In this document: piece by piece, positions 1 through 11,999 of the stretch
How positions within the stretch are numbered: position 1 is the first letter of the stretch
Layout: each line of letters begins with the position of its first letter
Assembly (NCBI GenBank): GCA_001295905.1
Contig: LJHT01000017.1
Location: 1-64,000, forward strand
Origin: a beta proteobacterium AAP51
Lineage (GTDB): Bacteria > Pseudomonadota > Gammaproteobacteria > Burkholderiales > Burkholderiaceae_C
Reading direction: 5' to 3'
Length of the DNA: 64,000 nucleotides
Position numbers and translations under genes: made by a program
Notes under the pieces: generated by a model
What the model saw: the letters and a program-made list of their open reading frames with translations, nothing else
Databases searched by the model: none
Told to the model about the DNA's origin: nothing

Positions 1-313
1 GCGGGGGCGGGGGAACCGGGGCCGGCTTCGGTGCAACCGGCGGAGCAGGCGGGGGCGGGGGCGGAGCGGGCGGCGGCGGGGGAGGCGGCGGCTTGACAGC
101 GCCATCGCACTTCGGGTCGGCGGTGGCCGGCGTCCAGCCAGCATCACGCCAGCACAGTTCGTTGGTGCCGTTCTTCCACACGGTGCCGTCGGAAGCGCGC
201 CAGTTGTCGACTGCCTTGGGGGCCATGCCACCATGCGCTGCCGCGAATGATGCGATGGGAGCGGCAAGTGCGGCAGATGCAAAGAGCACCGCCACCTTGT
301 TCAATTTCTTCAT
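1..313 (-). CDS. OmpA-family outer membrane protein, N-terminal part (runs off the window)
   Basis: Read on the minus strand from ATG at 313-311, preceded by a strong AGAGGAG ribosome site. The protein starts with a Sec signal peptide (MKKLNKVAVLFASAALAA...), then a short block with the motifs WKNGTNELCW and TPATADPKCDG, then a Pro/Ala-rich linker that runs to the window edge. This block plus proline linker is typical of Burkholderiales OmpA-like porins, whose peptidoglycan-binding OmpA domain would lie outside the window. About 104 codons are visible. It is transcribed divergently from gyrA. The call rests on the signal peptide and the family-specific N-terminal block; the C-terminal domain itself cannot be seen. 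Confidence 0.8.
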   Translation of the reverse strand, partial: MKKLNKVAVLFASAALAAPIASFAAAHGGMAPKAVDNWRASDGTVWKNGTNELCWRDAGWTPATADPKCDGAVKPPPPPPPPAPPPPPPAPPVAPKPAPVPPPP

Positions 314-588
314 GATTCTCCTCTCGAGGGAAGCCGCAGATGAGCCTGCGTAAAGTCCAAAACGACAAGCGCGGATTGGCATACCTACTGGGCAAATCCC
401 CACAGGCGCGGGCACTTACCACCGACGGATCATTGTGCCATAGGGCGTCGGCAGCCCCGCATTCTGGGCCCAGCATCAAGGCTGCCCAGGGCGCGTGTTG
501 CGCTGCCGCTACATGGCCGGCCGCATAGAATCCCGCCCTTTGCCGCAGTGCACAGCAGCCTTCAAACCGCCCCTCACCCAAAGAGCGC
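314..588. promoter_or_regulatory. Divergent intergenic region between ompA-like gene and gyrA
   Basis: About 275 bases without a convincing gene; it must hold the promoters of both divergent genes. A TAGAAT hexamer at 526-531 lies about 60 bases before the gyrA start and resembles a -10 box, but no good -35 hexamer sits at the right distance. No operator was recognised. Confidence 0.3.
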
Positions 589-3242
<2,654 letters not shown>

Positions 3243-3243
<1 letters not shown>

Positions 3244-3839
3244 TGTTGAAGATGCTGGTGTTGAGCGCGGCCCTGGTGGCCGCCAGCGTGGTGCAGGCCC
3301 AGGCGCCGGCCGCAGCCCCGGCCACCTCGGCGGCGAAGAAGGAACTCGTGGCCAAGGTGCTGAAGCTGCAGCAACCGGCCATCGAGGCCATGGCGCGGCA
3401 GTTGGTGGAGCAGCCGGTGCGGCAGATGCTGCAACAGGCCGGCCCGGCCCTGCAGCGCCTGCCCGCCGAGCGCCGCGAGGCGGTGGCTCGCGACATCGAA
3501 GCCGACGTGCGCAAGTTCTTCGACGAGTCGGCCCCGATCGTCACCACGCGGGCCGTGGCGCTGGCGCCCAGCACCATCGGCGCCTTGCTCGAAGAGCGCA
3601 TGACGGAAGCCGAGCTGCGCGAGGTCATCTCCATCCTGGAATCGCCCGCCAACCGCAAGTTCCAGCAACTGGGCGGCGAAATGCAGAAGGCCATCGGCGA
3701 GAAGCTGGTGGCCGAGACGCGCGGCGAAGTCGAAGGCAAGGTGCGCGCGCTCGACCAGACCCTGGTGCGCCGCCTGGGCATCACGGCACCGGCGCCAGCC
3801 GCGTCGGCGCCCCGCCCCGCCCCCGCCAAGAAGCCCTGA
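3243..3839 (+). CDS. Exported DUF2059-type protein
   Basis: 198 residues with an N-terminal signal peptide (MLKMLVLSAALVAASVVQAQA), an Ala/Pro spacer, a helical DUF2059-like domain (about residues 30-180, with LLEERMTEAELREVISILES) and a Pro/Ala/Lys tail. DUF2059 proteins are periplasmic and of unknown function. It begins at the gyrA stop codon and ends 24 bases before pheA, so it is probably cotranscribed. In many relatives serC occupies this place between gyrA and pheA; no SerC-like sequence is present here. Confidence 0.75.
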
Positions 3840-3863
3840 TCCGGCCTGCCCGACCCTTCCGCG

Positions 3864-4967
3864 ATGAGCGAACCTGGCGGGGTGGCCCCTGAACTGCTGG
3901 CACTGCGCCAGCAGATCGACAGCGTCGACCGCGAACTGCTGGCGCTGCTGAACCGCCGCGCCGGCCTGGCGCTGGAGGTGGGCGAGATCAAGAAGCGCGA
4001 AGGCTCGGTGGTGTTCAGGCCCGAGCGCGAGGCCCAGGTCATCGACGGCCTGAAGGCCGTGAACCCCGGGCCGCTGCACAACGGCAGTGTGGCGCCGATC
4101 TGGCGCGAGATCATGTCGGCCTGCCGCGCGCTGGAAACGCCCACGCGCGTGGCCTATCTCGGCCCGGCCGGCACCTTCAGCGAAGAAGCGGCACTCGGCT
4201 ACTTCGGCAGCAGCCTGGTGCGCGTGCTGTGCGCCAGCATCGACGAAGTGATGCATGCCGCCACCTCGGGCGCGGCCGATTTCGGCGTGGTGCCGGTGGA
4301 GAACAGCACCGAAGGCGTGGTGGCGCGTTCGCTCGACCTCTTCCTGACGACGCCGCTCTTCATCATCGGCGAGACCAGCCTCATCGTGCGCCACAACCTG
4401 CTGCGCCGCGACGACAGCCAGGCCGGCATCGAAGCCGTGTGCGCGCACCCGCAGGCGCTGGCGCAGTGCCACCGCTGGCTGAGCCACCACCTGCCCGATG
4501 CCGAGCGCCGGCCCGTGGCCAGCAATGCCGAAGGCGCGCGTCTGGCCGGGCAGGACGGCCGGCTGGCCGCGATTGCCAGCCAGCGCGCGGCCAGTGAATA
4601 CGGGTTGCACGTGGTGTCTCCGGCCATCCAGGACGACCCGCACAACCGCACGCGCTTTGCCATCGTCACCCACCCCTCGCGCCACCCGCAGCCCAAGGCC
4701 TCGGGCCACGATTGCACCAGCCTCGTGGTCTCGGTCACGAACCGGCCCGGCGCGGTGCACGACATGCTGGTGCCGCTGAAGCAGCATGGGGTGTCGATGA
4801 CGCGCTTCGAGTCGCGCCCGGCGCGCTCGGGCCAGTGGGAGTACTACTTCTACATCGACATCGAAGGCCACCCCGACGAGGCCCATGTCGACGCCGCGCT
4901 GAAGGAACTTCGTTCCGTCTGCGCATTCTTCAAGATCCTCGGCACTTATCCGATAGACGTGCACTGA
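3864..4967 (+). CDS. pheA: Bifunctional chorismate mutase / prephenate dehydratase
   Basis: 367 residues. It turns chorismate into prephenate and then phenylpyruvate, the committed route to phenylalanine. The N-terminal AroQ-type mutase domain spans about residues 8-95 (LRQQIDSVDRELLALLNRR). The dehydratase follows with YLGPAGTFSEEAAL and VPVENSTEGVV. A C-terminal ACT domain (about residues 285-360, ESRPARSGQWEYYFYIDIEGH split over its strands) is the expected phenylalanine-binding regulatory module. The gene is 2 bases upstream of tyrA, so both branches of aromatic synthesis are in one operon. Confidence 0.95.
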   Translation: MSEPGGVAPELLALRQQIDSVDRELLALLNRRAGLALEVGEIKKREGSVVFRPEREAQVIDGLKAVNPGPLHNGSVAPIWREIMSACRALETPTRVAYLGPAGTFSEEAALGYFGSSLVRVLCASIDEVMHAATSGAADFGVVPVENSTEGVVARSLDLFLTTPLFIIGETSLIVRHNLLRRDDSQAGIEAVCAHPQALAQCHRWLSHHLPDAERRPVASNAEGARLAGQDGRLAAIASQRAASEYGLHVVSPAIQDDPHNRTRFAIVTHPSRHPQPKASGHDCTSLVVSVTNRPGAVHDMLVPLKQHGVSMTRFESRPARSGQWEYYFYIDIEGHPDEAHVDAALKELRSVCAFFKILGTYPIDVH

Positions 4968-4969
4968 CC

Positions 4970-5866
4970 ATGTTCCAGCAGTTGGGTGTCATTGGATGCG
5001 GCTTGATGGGCGGCAGCTTCGCGCTGGCGCTGAAGCGGGCCGGCCTGGTGAAACGGGTGGTGGGCTACAGCAAGTCGCCCAGCACCACCGAGAAGGCCAA
5101 GCGCCTGGGTGTCATCGACGTGGCGGCCGAATCGGCCCTGCTGGCGGTCTCGGGCTCGGACATCGTGCTCATCGCCGTGCCCGTGGCCGCCACCGAAACC
5201 ACCTTCAAGGCCATACGCCACCTGATGGAGCCTGGCGTGCTGTTCATGGACGTGGGCAGCACCAAGCGCGATGTGGTGGATGCCGCGCGGCGCGTGCTGC
5301 GCGAGCGCATCTCGTCCTTCGTGCCGGCCCACCCCATCGCCGGCAAAGAGGTGTCGGGCATCCAGCATGCCGATGCGGCGCTGTACAACGGCCGGCAGGT
5401 CATCCTCACGCCGCTGCAGCAGACCTCGCCGGAACTGGTGCAGAAGGCCACCGACGTTTGGAGCAGCATCGGCGCGCAGGTGCTGAAGATGACGCCCGAG
5501 AACCACGACGCCGCCTTCGCCGCCGTGAGCCACCTGCCCCACCTGCTGGCCTTCGCCTACTTCAGCGCCGTGGTGAACCAGCCGGCAGGCCGCGATTTCC
5601 TCTCGCTGGCCGGCCCCGGCTTTCGCGATTTCACGCGCATCGCGGCCAGCAGCCCCGAGACCTGGCGCGACATCCTGGTGGCCAACCGCGAGGAAGTGCT
5701 GAAGCAGAGCCAGCGCTTCCGCCAGGCGCTGGACGCGCTGGAGCACGTCATCCGCGAAGGCAATGGCGATGCGCTGGAAGGCCTGATCCGCGGGCCGGCC
5801 GAAGGCCGGGCCAACTGGCAGATGGGCGCGCCGCGCGTGCCCAGCGGCAACAAGAATTCCACCTGA
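4970..5866 (+). CDS. tyrA: Prephenate dehydrogenase (NAD(P)-dependent, TyrA family)
   Basis: 298 residues from ATG at 4970, two bases after the pheA stop; the longer open frame upstream is only overlap with pheA. It oxidatively decarboxylates prephenate (or arogenate) on the way to tyrosine. The Rossmann motif [11 protein letters not shown] is at the very N-terminus, AHPIAGKE marks the substrate region, and the C-terminal half is the helical dimerisation domain. No ACT or chorismate mutase domain is attached, so mutase activity must come from PheA. hisC, often placed between pheA and tyrA in relatives, is absent. Confidence 0.93.
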   Translation: MFQQLGVIGCGLMGGSFALALKRAGLVKRVVGYSKSPSTTEKAKRLGVIDVAAESALLAVSGSDIVLIAVPVAATETTFKAIRHLMEPGVLFMDVGSTKRDVVDAARRVLRERISSFVPAHPIAGKEVSGIQHADAALYNGRQVILTPLQQTSPELVQKATDVWSSIGAQVLKMTPENHDAAFAAVSHLPHLLAFAYFSAVVNQPAGRDFLSLAGPGFRDFTRIAASSPETWRDILVANREEVLKQSQRFRQALDALEHVIREGNGDALEGLIRGPAEGRANWQMGAPRVPSGNKNST

Positions 5867-5909
5867 ACCCGACCCCGGCGCGCTGCGCGCCAGGCCCAGT
5901 GCCGCGCCC

Positions 5910-7964
5910 ATGTACGCCCTACCCTTTCTTGACCTCCCACCGCTGAACGGCGCCTCCGGCACTGTGCGCCTGCCCGGCAGCAAGAGCATCAGCAACCGCG
6001 TGCTGCTGCTGGCCGGCCTGGCCGCCGGCACCACCGCCGTGCACGACCTGCTGGACAGCGACGACACCCAGGTGATGCTGCAGGCCCTGGCCACGCTGGG
6101 CTGCGCACAGCGCTGGGAAGGCACGGGCCGCCAGCGCGTGCTGCACCTCACGGGGCTGGGCGGGCAACTGGCGGTGCACGAAGCCGACCTTTTCCTGGGC
6201 AATGCCGGCACCGCCATGCGCCCGCTGGCGGCGGCGCTGGCCGTGCTGGCCGCGACGCAGGGCGGCAACTTCATGCTGCACGGTGTGCCGCGCATGCACG
6301 AACGCCCCATCGGCGACTTGGTGGACGCGCTGCGCCCCCTGGGCTGCACGGTGCAAGACCTGGGCACACCCGGCTACCCGCCGCTGCGCCTGCACGGCCA
6401 GGCCGGCGGCACGCTGGCCACCGAAACCCCCATCCGCGTGCGCGGCGATGTGTCCAGCCAGTTCCTCACCGCGCTGCTGCTGGCGCTGCCGCTGGTGAGC
6501 GCAGCGCGCGACATCGTCATCGAGGTCGAAGGCGAACTGATCAGCCAGCCCTACATCAGCATCACGCTGAACCTGCTGGCGCGCTTCGGCATTGCCGTGC
6601 AGCAGCAGGGCTGGCAGCGCTTCGTCATCCCGCAGGGCTCGGCATACCGCACCCCGGGGAGCGTGCATGTCGAAGGCGACGCCTCTTCGGCTTCCTACTT
6701 CGTCGCGCTGGGCGCCATCGCGGCCAAGGGCGGCGCGCCGCTGCGCATCGAAGGCGTGGGCAGCGACAGCATCCAGGGCGACATCCGCTTCGTCGATGCT
6801 GCCGTGGCCATGGGCGCGCAGGTCAAGAGCGGCCCGGGCTGGCTCGAGGTGCACCGCGGGCGCTGGCCCCTGGCCGGGCTTCAGCTGGATTGCAAGCACA
6901 TCCCCGACGCGGCCATGACGCTGGCGGTGATGGCGCTGTATGCCGACAGCCCCACGCACCTCAGCGGCATTGCCAGCTGGCGCGTGAAGGAGACCGACCG
7001 CATCGCCGCGATGGCCACCGAACTGCGCAAACTCGGCGCCGAGGTCGTGGAAGGGCCCGATTTCATCGAGGTGCAGCCGCTGCCGGCGGCGCAGTGGCGG
7101 CCTGCAGCCATCCACACCTACGACGACCACCGCATGGCCATGTGCCTGTCGCTGGCCGCACTGAACCCCCTGGCGGCCGACAACACCGCCGGCCCGGGCG
7201 TGCCGCTGCGCATCCTCGACCCGCGCTGCGTGGGCAAGACCTTCCCTGATTACTTCGAAGCCTTCTTCCACGTCACGACGGCCCACCCCGCGCAGGTGCC
7301 CGTGATCTGCATCGACGGGCCCACGGCCTCGGGCAAGGGCACGCTGGCCGCTGCCGTGGCCGACGCGCTGGGCTACCACCTGCTGGACTCGGGCGCGCTC
7401 TACCGCGCCACCGGCCTGGCTTCGCAGTGGGATGGCGTGGCGCCTGATGACGAAGCCGGCCTGGCGCGCCTGGCCGGGCTGCTGGACCTGCGCTTCGGCC
7501 ACGGCCCCGAGGGCAGCCGCGCCTGGCTGCGCGGGCGCGAGGTCAGCAGCGAGCTGCGCACCGAAGCCGCGGGCCTGCTGGCCTCGCGCATCTCCGGCCT
7601 GGCTGGCGTGCGCGCGGCGCTGCAAGACCTGCAGCTGGCCTTCCGCCGCGCGCCGGGCCTGGTGGCCGACGGGCGCGACATGGGCACGGTGATCTTCCCC
7701 ACCGCGCCGCTGAAGGTCTACCTCACCGCCAGCGCCGCGACGCGGGCGGAAAGACGCCATAAGCAGTTGATTTCCAAGGGAATTCCGGCTAGCATCGTCG
7801 ACCTTCGCGCCGATTTGGAAGCCCGCGATGCCCGCGACCAGAACCGGGCCGTGGCGCCTCTGAAACCGGCCGAAGACGCGTACTTGCTGGACAACTCGAA
7901 CCTCAGCGTCGATGAATCGGTGCAACAGGTGTTGAGCTGGTGGCAGGCACGCAGGCCGTTCTAG
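5910..7964 (+). CDS. aroA-cmk: Fused EPSP synthase (AroA) and cytidylate kinase (Cmk)
   Basis: 684 residues in one frame. Residues 1 to about 440 are 3-phosphoshikimate 1-carboxyvinyltransferase, sixth step of the shikimate pathway: [25 protein letters not shown] and [17 protein letters not shown] are visible. Residues from about 455 are cytidylate kinase with P-loop GPTASGKGT, the LDSGALYRA segment, ADGRDMGTV, and the lid region TRAERRHKQ. Both halves have the full length of the stand-alone enzymes (about 430 and 225 residues). The two genes are separate neighbours in many proteobacteria, so this is a fusion of adjacent genes. The Cmk half makes CDP from CMP and links the operon to nucleotide supply. 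Confidence 0.95.
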   Translation: MYALPFLDLPPLNGASGTVRLPGSKSISNRVLLLAGLAAGTTAVHDLLDSDDTQVMLQALATLGCAQRWEGTGRQRVLHLTGLGGQLAVHEADLFLGNAGTAMRPLAAALAVLAATQGGNFMLHGVPRMHERPIGDLVDALRPLGCTVQDLGTPGYPPLRLHGQAGGTLATETPIRVRGDVSSQFLTALLLALPLVSAARDIVIEVEGELISQPYISITLNLLARFGIAVQQQGWQRFVIPQGSAYRTPGSVHVEGDASSASYFVALGAIAAKGGAPLRIEGVGSDSIQGDIRFVDAAVAMGAQVKSGPGWLEVHRGRWPLAGLQLDCKHIPDAAMTLAVMALYADSPTHLSGIASWRVKETDRIAAMATELRKLGAEVVEGPDFIEVQPLPAAQWRPAAIHTYDDHRMAMCLSLAALNPLAADNTAGPGVPLRILDPRCVGKTFPDYFEAFFHVTTAHPAQVPVICIDGPTASGKGTLAAAVADALGYHLLDSGALYRATGLASQWDGVAPDDEAGLARLAGLLDLRFGHGPEGSRAWLRGREVSSELRTEAAGLLASRISGLAGVRAALQDLQLAFRRAPGLVADGRDMGTVIFPTAPLKVYLTASAATRAERRHKQLISKGIPASIVDLRADLEARDARDQNRAVAPLKPAEDAYLLDNSNLSVDESVQQVLSWWQARRPF

Positions 7965-8126
7965 GCGCTGCGCAGGCAGCCTTCGAGCAGCCAACCCAGG
8001 TTCAACGCGTCTCCCTCCTTGGCCGTCAGGCCTCCAGGCGCGCTGAAGTGTTCAACCCAACCCGCGGCACCCGCCGCAAGCACGTCCGGCTCTGCTACCA
8101 ACTCCTCCGGGCCAGTCAGGAAACCA

Positions 8127-9845
8127 ATGTCCGTTACCACCACCGTCACCGCCAAGGGTGGCATGTCTGAATTTGCCGCTCTGTTCGAAGAGTCGCTGAA
8201 GTCCAACGACATGCGTGTCGGCGAAGTCATCTCCGCCGAAGTCGTGCGCATCGAGTTCAACCACGTCGTGGTGAACGCCGGCCTGAAGAGCGAAAGCTAC
8301 GTGGCCATCGAAGAATTCAAGAATGACCAGGGCGAACTGGAAGTTCAGGTCGGCGACTTCGTCTCGGTGGCCATCGACGCCGTCGAGAACGGCTACGGCG
8401 ACACCATCCTCAGCCGCGACAAGGCCAAGCGCCTGGCTTCGTGGATGAGCCTGGAGAACTCGCTGGAAAGCGGCGAATTCGTCACCGGCACGGTCAGTGG
8501 CAAGGTCAAGGGCGGCCTCACCGTCCTGGTCAACGGCATCCGCGCCTTCCTGCCTGGCAGCCTGCTCGACACGCGTCCCGTCAAGGACATGACGCCGTTC
8601 GAAGGCAAGACCATGGAGTTCAAGGTCATCAAGCTCGACCGCAAGCGCAACAACGTGGTGCTGAGCCGCCGCGCTGTGGTGGAAGCTTCGATGGGTGAAG
8701 AGCGCGCCAAGCTGCTCGAGACCCTGAGCGAAGGCGCCATCGTCAACGGCGTGGTCAAGAACATCACCGAGTACGGCGCCTTCGTCGACCTGGGTGGCAT
8801 CGACGGCCTGCTGCACATCACCGACATGGCCTGGCGCCGCGTGCGTCACCCGAGCGAAGTGGTGACGGTCGGCCAGGAACTCACCGCCAAGGTGCTGAAG
8901 TTCGACGCCGAGAAGAACCGCGTGTCCCTCGGCCTCAAGCAATTGGGCGACGACCCGTGGCACGGCGTGAGCCGCCGTTACCCGAACAGCACGCGCCTGT
9001 TCGGCAAGATCACGAACATCGCCGACTACGGTGCTTTCGTGGAAATCGAGCCGGGCATCGAAGGCCTGGTGCATGTCTCCGAGATGGACTGGACCAACAA
9101 GAACGTCGCGCCCGCCAAGGTCGTTACCCTGGGCGAGGAAGTCGAAGTCATGGTCCTGGAGATCGACGAAGACAAGCGCCGCATCAGCCTGGGCATGAAG
9201 CAGTGCAAGGCCAACCCGTGGGAAGAGTTCAGCACCACGGTCAAGCGCGGCGACCGCGTCAAGGGCCCGGTCAAGAGCATCACCGACTTCGGCGTGTTCA
9301 TCGGCCTGTCCGCCGGCATCGACGGTCTGGTGCACCTGAGCGACCTGTCGTGGCACGAGCCGGGCGAAACCGCCGTGCGCAACTACAAGAAGGGCCAGGA
9401 AGTCGAAGCCATCGTGCTGGCCGTGGACGTGGAGCGCGAGCGCATCAGCCTGGGCATCAAGCAGCTCGACACCGACCCCTTCACCAGCTTCACCACGATC
9501 AATGACCGTGGCGCCGTGGTCAACGGCAAGGTCAAGAGCGTCGACCCGCGCGGCGCCGAAGTGCAGCTGAACGAAGACGTCACCGGCTACCTGCGTGCCA
9601 GCGAAATCAGCCGTGACCGCGTCGAAGACGCGCGCAACGTGCTGAAGGAAGGCGACGATGTCAGCGTGATGATCATCAACGTCGACCGCAAGATGCGCAG
9701 CATCCAGCTGTCCATCAAGGCCAAGGACAACGCCGACGAGCAGCAGGCCATGCAGGGCCTGAAGCAGACCAACGAGCGTGAGAACGCCGGCACCACGAGC
9801 CTGGGCGCCCTGCTGCGCGCCAAGCTCGACAACCGCGGCGAATGA
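8127..9845 (+). CDS. rpsA: 30S ribosomal protein S1
   Basis: 572 residues from ATG at 8127, preceded by AGGA at 8118-8121. A second in-frame ATG at 8163 ([12 protein letters not shown]) matches the usual N-terminus of S1 in relatives and is the alternative start. Six S1 RNA-binding repeats are recognisable, for example [39 protein letters not shown] and [21 protein letters not shown]1 binds mRNA on the small subunit and is needed to initiate on leaders with weak Shine-Dalgarno sequences, which are common in this window. The 162-base gap after cmk may contain its own promoter. Confidence 0.97.
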   Translation: MSVTTTVTAKGGMSEFAALFEESLKSNDMRVGEVISAEVVRIEFNHVVVNAGLKSESYVAIEEFKNDQGELEVQVGDFVSVAIDAVENGYGDTILSRDKAKRLASWMSLENSLESGEFVTGTVSGKVKGGLTVLVNGIRAFLPGSLLDTRPVKDMTPFEGKTMEFKVIKLDRKRNNVVLSRRAVVEASMGEERAKLLETLSEGAIVNGVVKNITEYGAFVDLGGIDGLLHITDMAWRRVRHPSEVVTVGQELTAKVLKFDAEKNRVSLGLKQLGDDPWHGVSRRYPNSTRLFGKITNIADYGAFVEIEPGIEGLVHVSEMDWTNKNVAPAKVVTLGEEVEVMVLEIDEDKRRISLGMKQCKANPWEEFSTTVKRGDRVKGPVKSITDFGVFIGLSAGIDGLVHLSDLSWHEPGETAVRNYKKGQEVEAIVLAVDVERERISLGIKQLDTDPFTSFTTINDRGAVVNGKVKSVDPRGAEVQLNEDVTGYLRASEISRDRVEDARNVLKEGDDVSVMIINVDRKMRSIQLSIKAKDNADEQQAMQGLKQTNERENAGTTSLGALLRAKLDNRGE

Positions 9846-9866
9846 TCTTCCTGATCTAGCCCCGCT

Positions 9867-9905
9867 GCGCCGGCCCGGTTCAACCCGGGCCGGCGCCCCT
9901 TTTTT
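9867..9905 (+). terminator. Rho-independent terminator after rpsA
   Basis: A perfect 12-bp stem (9867-9878 with 9885-9896) with a 6-base loop, followed by CCCC and six T. It lies between rpsA and ihfB, so ihfB is either expressed by read-through or from its own promoter. Confidence 0.9.
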
Positions 9906-9934
9906 CCAGCCCGCGTTCTGCCAGCCTCGAGCCC

Positions 9935-10255
9935 ATGACCCGCTCTGACCTCGTCACCCGCCTCGCCGAGCGTTTTTCGCAGCTCACGCAGCGCGACACC
10001 GAGTTCGCGGTGAAGACCATCCTCGACGCCATGAGCGACGCGCTGGCACGCGGCCACCGCATCGAGATACGCGGCTTCGGCAGCTTCAGCATCAACCGCC
10101 GCCCGCCCCGCATGGGCCGCAACCCGCGCAGCGGCGAGCAGGTGCTCATCCCTGAAAAGCTGGTGCCGCACTTCAAGCCGGGCAAGGCCTTGCGTGAAGC
10201 CGTCGACGCGCAGATGCCCGCCGACGCCGCCGACACTGCCGACACCTTCAGGTGA
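9935..10255 (+). CDS. ihfB: Integration host factor, beta subunit
   Basis: 106 residues, HU/IHF family. The DNA-minor-groove arm reads [21 protein letters not shown], and [14 protein letters not shown] is the usual beta-subunit N-terminus. IHF bends DNA by about 160 degrees as an alpha-beta heterodimer and assists sigma-54 promoters, replication and site-specific recombination; it could also serve the integrase of the element at 33665-44305 (inference). The rpsA-ihfB order is conserved in proteobacteria. A short Asp/Ala tail extends the C-terminus. Confidence 0.95.
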   Translation: MTRSDLVTRLAERFSQLTQRDTEFAVKTILDAMSDALARGHRIEIRGFGSFSINRRPPRMGRNPRSGEQVLIPEKLVPHFKPGKALREAVDAQMPADAADTADTFR

Positions 10256-10293
10256 TGCCGCCCCACGGGGGCGCCGCCTAGAATCGGCGCGGC

Positions 10294-10608
10294 ATGCGCT
10301 TCCTCGTCAGGCTGTTCTGGGCCTTCGTCTTCTTCACGCTGTTCGCCTTCGCGCTGAACAACCAGCAGCTGGCCACCGTGCGCTGGTTCTTCGGGGTGGA
10401 ATCGCGCACGCCCATGGTCATCATCGTGCTGGTGTCGTTTGCTGCCGGCTGCGCCATCGGCGTGATGGCCATGCTGCCCAGCTGGTGGCGGCAGCGTCGC
10501 GTGGCCAAGCGCGAGGCGCCCCCGGCCCCCACCGCCACGCAAGCCCCCAGTACCAGCCTGATGCCCAGCGAGTTCGGCCCCGAGCACCCGCCCCGCGAAG
10601 GACTCTAG
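10294..10608 (+). CDS. lapA: LapA/DUF1049-family inner membrane protein
   Basis: 104 residues with two hydrophobic helices (about 5-22 and 43-62) separated by a short loop containing NNQQLATVRWFFG, the typical LapA (YciS) pattern. LapA works with LapB in controlling LPS synthesis through LpxC turnover in E. coli. It lies between ihfB and lapB as in other proteobacteria. The C-terminal tail is Pro/Ser-rich. A duplicated 75-bp element separates it from lapB. Confidence 0.85.
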   Translation: MRFLVRLFWAFVFFTLFAFALNNQQLATVRWFFGVESRTPMVIIVLVSFAAGCAIGVMAMLPSWWRQRRVAKREAPPAPTATQAPSTSLMPSEFGPEHPPREGL

Positions 10609-10610
10609 TG

Positions 10611-10760
10611 ATTTCGCCCCCAAGCTCGCCCTGCTCGCTACCCCCCGAGGGGGGCGCCGCTCGCTCGGGGCGGCCCAGCGCTCGCATTTCGCCCCCAAGC
10701 TCGCCCTGCTCGCTACCCCCCGAGGGGGCCGCCGCTCGCTCGGGGCGGCCCAGCGCTCGC
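10611..10760. repeat. Two tandem copies of a 75-bp GC-rich intergenic element
   Basis: Units 10611-10685 and 10686-10760 are identical except for one base (GGGGGGCG against GGGGGCCG). Each unit holds the palindromic core CCCCCCGAGGGGG flanked by CAAGCTCGC and GCTCGCTCGGGGCGGCCCAGC. A diverged partial copy lies at about 52449-52490 after fliL. The near-identity suggests a recent duplication of a dispersed repeat between lapA and lapB. Confidence 0.85.
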
Positions 10761-10767
10761 TAGCCGC

Positions 10768-11919
10768 ATGGACTTCGACCTGCAGTGGCTGCTGATCGGC
10801 CTGCCCGTGGCCTTTGCGCTGGGCTGGATGGCTTCGCGCTTCGACCTGCGCCAGCTCAAGCGCGAGCGTGAGGACGCGCCGCGGGCCTACTTCAAGGGCC
10901 TGAACCTGCTGCTGAACGAGCAGCAGGACAAGGCCATCGACGCCTTCATCGAGGCCGTGCAGTACGACCCCGACACCACCGAGCTGCACTTCGCGCTGGG
11001 CAACCTGTTCCGCCGCCGGGGCGAGTTCGAACGTGCGGTGCGCGTGCACCAGCACCTGCTGGGCCGCAGCGACCTCATGGAAGGCGACCGCGAACGCGCC
11101 CAGCGCGCCCTGGCGCTGGACTACATGAAGGCCGGCCTCTTCGACCGCGCCGAAGCCGCCTGGCAGGTGCTGGAAGGCAGCAGCTTCGATGGCGAAGCGC
11201 GACTGGCCCTGCTGTCGCTCTACGAACGCAGCCGCGACTGGCAGCGCGCCGCCGCCGTGGCACGCCAGCTGGAAGCGGCCGGCACGGGCTCTTTCGCCTC
11301 GCGCGTGGCGCACTACGAATGTGAACTGGCCGAGGCAGCCGATGCCGCCGGCCACCCCGACGAGGCCGAGGCCGCGGTGCAGCGCGCGCAGCAGGCCGCC
11401 CCCCAGGCGGCCAGGCCGGCGCTGCTGGCCGGGCACCGGCGCCTGCGTGCGGGCGACGCGCCTGGTGCGCTGCAGGCCTGGCAGGCGCTGCAGACCCAGA
11501 ACCCCGCCGCCTTCCTGCTGGTGGCGGCCGACTACGCCCGCGCCGCCCAGGCCGCCGGCCAGATCGAGGCCGCACAGGCCACGCTGGCTCAGGCCTTGCG
11601 GCAACTGCCCGCGCTGGAACTGGTGCAGGCCCTGGAAGCGCTGGAAGCCAGCGACAGCCCGGCACGCCTGCCCCGCCTGCTGGCTTTGCTGAAGCAGCAG
11701 CCGAATCTTTCGGCGGCGCAGCCACTGCTGGCACTGCCGCCTGAAACCTGGCCGCCCGAGGCCCTGGGCCTGCTGAAGGCGGCCGTGCAGCGCAGCGTGG
11801 CCCCGCTGCAGCGCTACCGCTGCGCCGCCTGCGGCTTCGAAGCCCAGCACTACTACTGGCAGTGCCCAGGCTGCCTGAACTGGGACAGCTACCCCACGCA
11901 GCGGCTGGACGCGCTCTGA
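10768..11919 (+). CDS. lapB: Lipopolysaccharide assembly protein LapB (TPR and rubredoxin-like domains)
   Basis: 383 residues. An N-terminal membrane anchor (LLIGLPVAFALGWMASR) is followed by TPR repeats, beginning with YFKGLNLLLNEQQDKAIDAF, and ends with a metal-binding rubredoxin-like knuckle, CAACGF...CPGC, followed by WDSYPTQ. In E. coli LapB (YciM) brings the FtsH protease to LpxC and so balances LPS against phospholipid. Size, domain order and position after lapA all fit. It begins 8 bases after the tandem repeat and has no clear Shine-Dalgarno. Confidence 0.93.
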   Translation: MDFDLQWLLIGLPVAFALGWMASRFDLRQLKREREDAPRAYFKGLNLLLNEQQDKAIDAFIEAVQYDPDTTELHFALGNLFRRRGEFERAVRVHQHLLGRSDLMEGDRERAQRALALDYMKAGLFDRAEAAWQVLEGSSFDGEARLALLSLYERSRDWQRAAAVARQLEAAGTGSFASRVAHYECELAEAADAAGHPDEAEAAVQRAQQAAPQAARPALLAGHRRLRAGDAPGALQAWQALQTQNPAAFLLVAADYARAAQAAGQIEAAQATLAQALRQLPALELVQALEALEASDSPARLPRLLALLKQQPNLSAAQPLLALPPETWPPEALGLLKAAVQRSVAPLQRYRCAACGFEAQHYYWQCPGCLNWDSYPTQRLDAL

Positions 11920-11999
11920 GGGTTGGCGCCGCAGACGAACGGCGCCGCCCAGAAAACCGCCGCGGATGCCGCCCCCGTAAGCTGCCCCGGATGCTGCCC

